The notes under the pieces are model-generated. The model was not told the origin of the DNA, made no database searches, and was given only the letters and a program-made list of their open reading frames with translations. From positions 16,063,006 through 16,127,005 of the forward strand of contig NC_087063.1 in the NCBI RefSeq assembly GCF_963678635.1: a DNA stretch of 64,000 bases, read 5' to 3'. The translations under genes were made by a program, and so were the position numbers. Origin of the DNA: Symsagittifera roscoffensis. Taxonomy: Eukaryota > Xenacoelomorpha > Acoela > Convolutidae. Positions 57,301-64,000 of the stretch are shown here, piece after piece; position 1 is the first letter of the stretch, and each line of letters begins with the position of its first letter.

Positions 57301-57898
57301 AACTCTGAAAACATGCTGTATCGCTGGTCAGATTAGAGTTCATGAAAACAAAAATTAAATTTTACGGAATAGTTTTTTACAGAACAAAACTTAAATTTTA
57401 CAGAATAATTTTTTACAGAACAAAACTTAAGTTTTACAGAATATTTTTTTGAAAACAGGAAATTAAAAACTGCCTGATAGAATGAGGTTATTGGGGAAAA
57501 GTATTTTGAAAGTGCATTTTTGTTGTTTTACGTCAGAAAATCAGTAATTTTTTAATCAGAAAATCTTCATCCGACCAGTGTTTCATGCTCATAGTTAGTC
57601 GTGTTTTAGCTGATATGCTTTTAATTGTTGATGTTTGTATATCAAATATATGTTCAGATTCTATAGTGCTGTGGAGTTCAAAAATTTCCTTGCTCAATCA
57701 GTTTTGAAATTTGAAGAGCTGCGTTAAAAACTACGTCACGGAAATTAAGCCCAATAGAGAGAACAAAAAGCCTTTTAAAACGGACTTAGTTGAGAGAAGT
57801 GGAAAAAGACCGGTCTTGTTTCAGTTTCAGATATTAGTTTTGATAAAGAGAGACAACTATTTAGAAAAGAAGTTAGGTTATCAAATAGGAGTAAAACC
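57301..57898. other. 3' flank of GMCL1 and upstream of the RING gene
   Basis: At 57353-57450 a 37-base phrase built on AATTTTACAGAATA and TTTTTTACAGAACAAAACTT occurs three times with small changes. Nothing else is recognised. Confidence 0.45.
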
Positions 57899-58212
57899 AT
57901 GCCAGCTGTAACCAGAAGTCAGAAGAGACGACTTGATGCAAAAGCGGAAGAAGACGAAGCACGGAAGGCGTTTGAGTCGAGCATGAAAGCGGACAGCAAA
58001 AGGCCGAAGAAGAACAGCACGAGTTTGGGCGGATTCGACGACTCGTTGCCCAATCGTGAGATCAAAATGGAACTGTTGTCTGATAGTGTAACATGTTCAG
58101 TGTGTCTGCTGTTTTTGAAGAAGCCTGTTAAGTTGGACCCATGCCATCATGTGTTTTGTAACAGTTGCATTAGCAAGTGGCTTATTAGGAAAAGGACATG
58201 CCCATCCTGCAG
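57899..58212 (+). CDS. RING protein coding exon 1
   Basis: Residues 1-104 and two bases of the codon for Arg105. If read on past the donor, the frame stops at 58240 after a few extra residues, which is why a one-exon reading is possible but less likely. Confidence 0.75.
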
Positions 58213-61200
58213 GTTAGATCTAAAAGCCTCCGGTTCATAGAAAGTAAAAACCCCCAGTCGTGCAACAAAAAGGTGGAAAAAATTAAAACGAATCCCAGTG
58301 GTGAGATTAAATTGCATCCAAAAACATCTCATTTAAAGAAAAATAGCTGGAATTTTTGTTGCAAAGGAGTAAAAAAAGTGTAATACAGATCAGGATCAAG
58401 TTTGTTATCCCGATTAAGCTGCCTAGCCGAAGTCAATTGAAAAAAACTCAATTTTGCTCCGACAGTTTGCTCCGGAAAATGTTGAGGAACTTGTATTCAG
58501 GTGTTTTAGTTTTTTTGTTTTCCATTCAAAATCAGGTACCACAAATAATCATTGGAATGGGTCGAGTGATATATCAAATTAAAGCCATTTCAGTCGTAAT
58601 TCGAACGACCTTAAAAAGTTCAATTTTTTTTCTTGTGTCAAAAAAAAACAATTTGAAATTTTTGATTTAATTTCGAACGAGTAAAGCGAGCAAGCATGCT
58701 TATTTATGCTTAATTTAGCCCGTTTACTATAGCTTATTTGTGCTTATTTTTAAATTTTAATAAATGCAATTAGTTTTTGGAGTTTTATTAACGCTATTTG
58801 TTTAGTCTCAGTTGGTTTGGTCCCTGCCCCTATATAAGCTCCCCTGTGGAAATTTTGTGAAAATGTAAAAAAAAATTTAAAATAATAGATACAGATGTTT
58901 TTGTACACTGTTTCTTAACCCACCATTCGAACATCCCGTGATAGTTCGAGAGTATTAAGACTTAAATCATAAAAGATTTGATTTAAAAAACATTAATTGA
59001 AAAATCATTCATAAAAATTTAAAACTTTCCATCTTTTTTGTTGCTAAATGATTAATTTGAGCTAACTTTATTACTTACTTGGTAATCTAGGGCCAACATC
59101 GTAAGGGTTTTGTGCCTAGCGTTGGTCCTAGGCGGACAAAAGTGTATTGATTATATAAATGAATTGCTGTAAATGTCATTGATAAGTCCGCTGGAATTTT
59201 TAATTAATTAAAAAAATTTAATTTGAAGATTCAAAAACTAAATTTCTGAAAAAATAGAAAAAAGTTTTGAATTTTGTTTTTTGATTTTTTTAAATATGAG
59301 TTTTGTTTTTCTAGTCATTGTTCTTCAAAAACTATTGTCTAGTTTGCCTGTTTTTCGATGACTGTCGAATATGCCTAAGTTTTTTGAGTAGTTTTGTGTT
59401 AATTCGTTTTATTACACCAAGCAGAAGAGACAAGAGTAATTTGAAAGATAAAATCTGCGTTTTTTAAAGACCATGGTCGGAATTTATCCACGTTGGAAGT
59501 TGTGTTCATTCTGATGGTTTCAAAATTTTTATTAGAAAATGGCCCGAAATGATCTTTATGGTAGCGTGACAATTCGTAACAAGCGACATTTCGTAGAATT
59601 TTACGCCTGTTACGAATTGTCGCCTGTTATGAATTATCACCTGTTACGAACTGTCGTCTTTTACAAATTGTGGCTTCACGGAATTTAATACCGGTTTTCA
59701 TGTCAAGTAGGTCCTGTTTTCTGGGGTCTTTCTGTGGGTTTGTCGTTTTTTTCACATTAAGTTTGTAACGAATAGGATTTACGAAATGATTTCTTGCACC
59801 TTGACATGTTTTTTCTGTACACAGCCAAACGATTGTATTATTTTACCAATTCACTTTTTCAAACCTAAGTAGCAGAATTTGGTTCGATTTTCTCCAAATT
59901 GCCAAATCGCAGTCTGTGTAGCTGGTCTTTACTAAATACCAGTTAGTAGATTAGTGATTGGTATTTGGCTGATAGCAAGTGCTTACTTTTTTGCAGTTTT
60001 TTGTAATTTGAATGCCCCAAATTGTCATTTTTGTTGTGTTTGCAAAGTGCAACTTTTCTTCTTTGAATGAATTTTTTTTTGAAAATGAGAATAAGTGTAA
60101 CATTTAATTTGAGCAAATACAGAAAATGAGTTCCGTTCTGGCTCACATTTGATTAGGTCAGTCAGGTTTCGCTAAGGTCGGGATTTTTCGCTCGCCAGGG
60201 TGTGCTGGAATTTCTGCTTTGTAACAGTGCAAAGAATTTTGTTTGCAGCCAGTTCAAAACCCCTTGCCCACAAATCCATGACGCTGAAAAACACAAAGTG
60301 CGGGCTTTGAGGTTCCCTTACGTACATGAAGTTTGGCCTTTTTTACCCAATTTACCTTTTTTAGATTATGTAAAATTCTGAGAAAACTCTGCGCTGATTT
60401 GAAGATGGGTTTTGGTAGTTTTTGGCCGTTTCCGGCGACACCAAAATGGATTTTTTTTTCAGTTACTGAATCTCTACTTCAGTAGCTCTTTCGGTTTTGG
60501 AGAATAAGTCCTTTATATTGGTGCCCATGGTATGTGGCTCATTGGCTAAACCGTTCGGCACGTTTTTTTGATGATGAGAAAAATGAAAATTCCTTTTTTT
60601 AGACGGTCATCCAAGTTTCGAAAAATGAAAAAAGTTTGAAATTGAAATAATAGATTCTGATTACAAAAGAGGGCTTTCCTGTTGTGTTATATAAAGGTCC
60701 TAATAACAAAATAGCTGAAATGTCATTAACCCAAAAATTAAGGAAAATGTAGAATTTGAATCCAGCTCTGTCCTACATTTACTTTCATTGTAAAGTAAAT
60801 GTTCCCTCTCCTATTGAACCTCAGTACAAAATTCCAGACTTGTTTCCATTCAGTAGTTTCATACTAATAATCAATTAAAAAGACAGAAACATCCTTTATG
60901 TAGATATGTTCACTGTGCTTGAAGATGAGTTCATTCTGGGTAGTCCTTTTTTGAACTTTTAGAACAAAGTTGGGAATATTCGATCTCTTTGTCTGTTGTC
61001 AATGTCCAAATAAAGAAATTAAGGCAAAGTTCATAAGATCCTTTACTTTTGAACTGTCGTTTAGTTCGACTATTTGATAATTAATTATATTAAGTTATCT
61101 TATGTTACGTGTTTTATTTAGAACCGAGCCGACCAAGCTTATTTTGGACCTGGCGCTTGAAACAATTCTTTCAGCATTCTACAAGTGTGCATCGCCATCT

Positions 61201-61554
61201 TTACGCGAATCCCTGGATTGCGATCGAACAAGACTAACATGCGAGATGATATCGCAGGAAGAAATGACACTTGTGGAGTTCGTTGAAAAGTACAAAAGAG
61301 TTTTCCAAACAGTTCATAGGAGGTTCAACGAGTCTCGGAGTGCATTCTCTATTGCGCCCAGATTTGAAGCCCGTGCAATGAGGCCGTTGAGCGTTCTGTT
61401 TGGTTCGGACCAGGAACAGCGGCCAAATGAAGCTAATGAGAATCGGACGATTGATGCAACCAATGAATTGTTGAGACATTTGCATCGGGCTTTCCATGTA
61501 CCTAGTTTTCGTCTGCCACGAAGGGTTGGTTTAGTTTCCAGCTCGGGAGAATAA
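57899..61554 (+). CDS. RING-finger protein, probable E3 ubiquitin ligase, two exons
   Basis: Exon 1 (57899-58212) and exon 2 (61122-61554) together encode 248 residues. The donor is TGCAG|GTTAGA and the acceptor TTTTATTTAG at 61112-61121. The junction falls inside the codon for Arg105 and reads CPSCRTEPTKLI. A C3HC4 RING lies at residues 66-104 (C66, C69, C82, H84, C87, C90, C101, C104). The N terminus has a basic patch (RSQKRR, KRPKK) that may act in nuclear import. The second exon encodes a Leu/Arg/Glu-rich helical tail with no named domain. RING proteins of this kind bind E2 enzymes and promote ubiquitin transfer. No specific family was assigned. Confidence 0.75.
58213..61121 (+). other. 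RING gene intron, 2.9 kb
   Basis: The intron is AT-rich. At 59575-59690 a 17-base motif (like CCTGTTACGAATTGTCG) repeats about four to five times with changes. No gene or SINE is recognised. Confidence 0.5.
61122..61554 (+). CDS. RING protein coding exon 2
   Basis: Begins with ACCGAGCCGACC and encodes the last 144 residues up to TAA at 61552-61554. The frame is open across the junction with exon 1 and has no stops. Confidence 0.65.
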
Positions 61555-64000
61555 TTGTTCTGAACAAGATTCATCCATTGCGATGAGAAAATCTCCGAGC
61601 ACGTTGACTTAACCATTTGATTTTTTCGTTAACCGTTTTACTCTCCATTTTAATTTTTTAACTTGCTAGTGTAGTGTTATAAGATCAGTCCTAGTTTTTT
61701 ACAATGCAATTTACACTTTTTCGGTCGAAATTTATAACGCTATTAAATTGCAAATAGAGATCTATCGTGTAAGCAGTAGGAACCAAGAAGCATGTCTTAG
61801 TGGCTAAGGCAAGTGACTCGGGAGAAAGGTTTGAGTCCGAGTCCAGTTGTTGGCGAAGTTTTTATTAAATGTCGGCGATCGTAGTGAAAACACTTATACA
61901 GTTTGTGATGACTTTTTTCGGGAAATTTTTTAAAATTTGATCACGCCAAATGTGGCTTTTATGGGTTCGAATACCGCTTCGGTCATGGCTGGAGAGGTCC
62001 CAGTGTCATCCGCCGTCTCAAGGTGGGACCGGCTGCGGTTAAATGAATTAAATCTCTCCCCCACGGAATTAAAGGACCAAAAATTGAAAGGTGGGAGCTT
62101 GGCCTGTGGTTAATAATACATTCCAAATAGGATCTTATGCAGTTTGAATTTAGTTTAAACTTGGCGAGAGCAAGTACTTTGTAAACTAGAACTAGACTTT
62201 TTTTATCGTAAGCAGCTCTTCTTAAAATCGGTAGCAAATTAAATCCGCTTCGAACCGTTTTTTGAAGTTCAGTTTTTTTCATTGGCTGAAAAGAAAACAA
62301 ATTACGCAATCCAATTAAGAAAGCGGCAATGGGGCGAAAGAACTTGAAAGACTCTTTTCTTGGAAAGGTTATTGTACATTTCAGGTTTCCCAACGGAATA
62401 ATAATTCTCCATTGAGCCCATTTTCTCTAGTTATGAAAAAGCGGATTATTAATTGTTATTGCAATCGGGTACCAGATTTTGTTTTTCCCCTAAACAACTT
62501 TGTTCACAGATTTCAAAATTCATGCGGTACACGGCATGCCTGCAGTATGTGCGTCAGTTTGCAGCTCAATATTTTAATTTTTTATCTATTACTCTCACTG
62601 TGCATCTTTGTTAGTGTTTTACCAATAAATTCGCTGTTTAAGAGTAATGAACGCAGTGAATTACGTTGCTTAGTATGAAATAATGAACGTTGTAATGAAC
62701 GTTGTTTACGGGGAAAAAAACAAATCTTGCTGATTTTTTTTTCAGGAAAAAGTCTTAAAATATTGATGCACTTATGTATATATGCACTTTTTGAGTTCAA
62801 TTGAATTTCATCTGCTGAAAGTGATGTAAATAGCACTATCCAAATAAGACGTGGAAATGGCGCGAAAAAAAAACGTGAACGATTTCTAGCTTCGAAAGTG
62901 GAGTTTAATTATCAGGTTTCCCAGCGAAATAAAAATTAAACCTTTTGATCCAGTTTTCTCAAATTGGGTTAATGTCATCAAAAAAGCGCCAATCATCAAT
63001 CGCTCTAGATATTCAAAGAGCAGAAAGGGGATTTAATATTTTCTTCGAAAGTTGAGATTTTTTCAACAAAGTCTGTCTTTTTTTATGCTTACTTGCGTTC
63101 ATTACTCTTTTCCAATCTTTGATTAGCTATGATCAAATTTTTTAATGATATTTTTTTGGTTTGTTTTTTTTTGGAATTTTCGACTTCGTCGTTTTCGTTT
63201 ACTTTTGTCGGCTTAGTTTGCGCTTCGTTTTTACCAGCCAAATACATCGCTCATATGAATGTTATTTATGGAGGTTTAGCCGGCCAAATAACTTTTCGAA
63301 ATTACAGTTGTAAGTTTACAACTTAATTTTTAAAATTTTTTGAATAATTTTTCGACCAAATTTATTGCCCTTTATGCTCTTTTTTTCAAGAAATTGATAA
63401 TTTTTTCCTTCAATTATTGAACACCTTCGTTTCTTTTTCAAGAGGGTAAATGTAAATCACGATTTGCTAATACTTTTACCCGCCAAAATTTTCATGAAAA
63501 ACTGAAAAACATAATTACACAAGCGAAGCGAAGTGTATTTTACCGCGAATTGTTTTCTAACAATTCGCAAATAAAAGTTCCCATTTGGTGGCAAGTTTGG
63601 TATATTTCAGTTTAATCTTATTTAAGCTTTTTTACGCTTAAGCAATTCAAAAAGCATATGTTGCTGCGGGTATTTTGGCTAGTGATAGGTCGTTTGAAAA
63701 AAAGAGGTATTTAAAAATGTATTGGCTTTGTTGTTTTTGGTTGTTTTTTTTTGCGACGCTTTCGAAAATTAATGCACTTTTCGCAGAACTTTCAGTTTTT
63801 CTCGAAAAGTACTGTACCAATTTTCAAAAAAGGTACCAATGGAAAAACCGGCTGCTTTTCTATGTGCCTGCATTTTATGCTAGTCTCTTTTAATTTTACC
63901 ACACGTTCTACGGCTTTTCAAGCGGCTGTTCCCAAAATTTGGTGGAAAAATTTTAGGGTGTCAAACAAGCCCATTTCGTTATTTTGACATTTTTGTTAAT
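61555..64000. repeat. Repeat-filled end of the window
   Basis: At 61790-61860 lies a tRNA-like piece (TCTTAGTGGCTAAGGCA and GGTTTGAGTCCGAG). From 62735 to 63130 the sequence is a second copy of the repeat at 49865-50330 in GMCL1 intron 8. At 63780-63930 a GTACCAATGGAAA phrase resembles 24190-24270 and 50940-51010. No gene is recognised in this stretch. Confidence 0.5.

Noticed and set aside
61790-61860. A genuine tRNA gene
   Set aside because: It has box-like motifs but no matching acceptor stem.
62582-62836. 84-codon minus-strand frame
   Set aside because: It falls in dispersed repeat sequence, with basic simple composition and no supporting signal.

Overview
This window is invertebrate animal genomic DNA. 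It is AT-rich, with spliced genes, GT-AG introns, tRNA-like retroposons, LINEs, cut-and-paste elements and satellites. Protein-coding content is clearly metazoan: an RNA polymerase III RPC7-type subunit, an ACBD3/GCP60-type Golgi protein and a germ cell-less (GMCL1) BTB protein. I cannot name the species. The PHD-RT-nuclease retroelement and the abundance of tRNA-derived retroposons would fit a marine invertebrate, but that is only an inference.

Layout. 1-4198: a purine-rich coding relic broken by in-frame stops and frameshifts, of viral or mobile origin, not identified. 5091-9886: a decayed retroelement (PHD finger, reverse transcriptase, Cys/His and nuclease-like C terminus) flanked by about 1.2 kb inverted arms. 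10137-12638: a POLR3G/RPC7-like gene whose promoter and first coding exon lie in a near-perfect 1056 bp tandem duplication. 12931-23630: a five-copy tandem array of about 2 kb units, each carrying the 3' end of a Jockey/CR1-like LINE (minus strand) and a tRNA-like segment; the last copy is split by a 1.1 kb DNA transposon. 24300-27340: a duplicated repeat block with diverged satellite monomers. 28821-30584: ACBD3-like, an uninterrupted reading frame. 31460-31776: a MITE with a 10 bp direct repeat at each end. 32924-35990: a decayed LINE on the minus strand. 37138-40806: a 1222-residue acidic protein with Cys-rich clusters, unrecognised. 42303-57300: GMCL1 in nine coding exons; intron 8 holds a 15-monomer satellite with higher-order structure. 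57899-61554: a two-exon RING-finger protein. 61555-64000: repeats only.

How the genes relate. The host genes are all on the plus strand and have unrelated jobs: Pol III transcription, Golgi scaffolding, CUL3-type ubiquitin ligase adaptor, and a probable RING E3. There is no operon logic. The main interest is structural: a recent duplication giving a gene two promoters and two alternative first coding exons, an inverted-arm retroelement whose arm keeps a frame the main copy lost, and a satellite in a long intron that shares monomer ancestry with degenerate copies elsewhere in the window.
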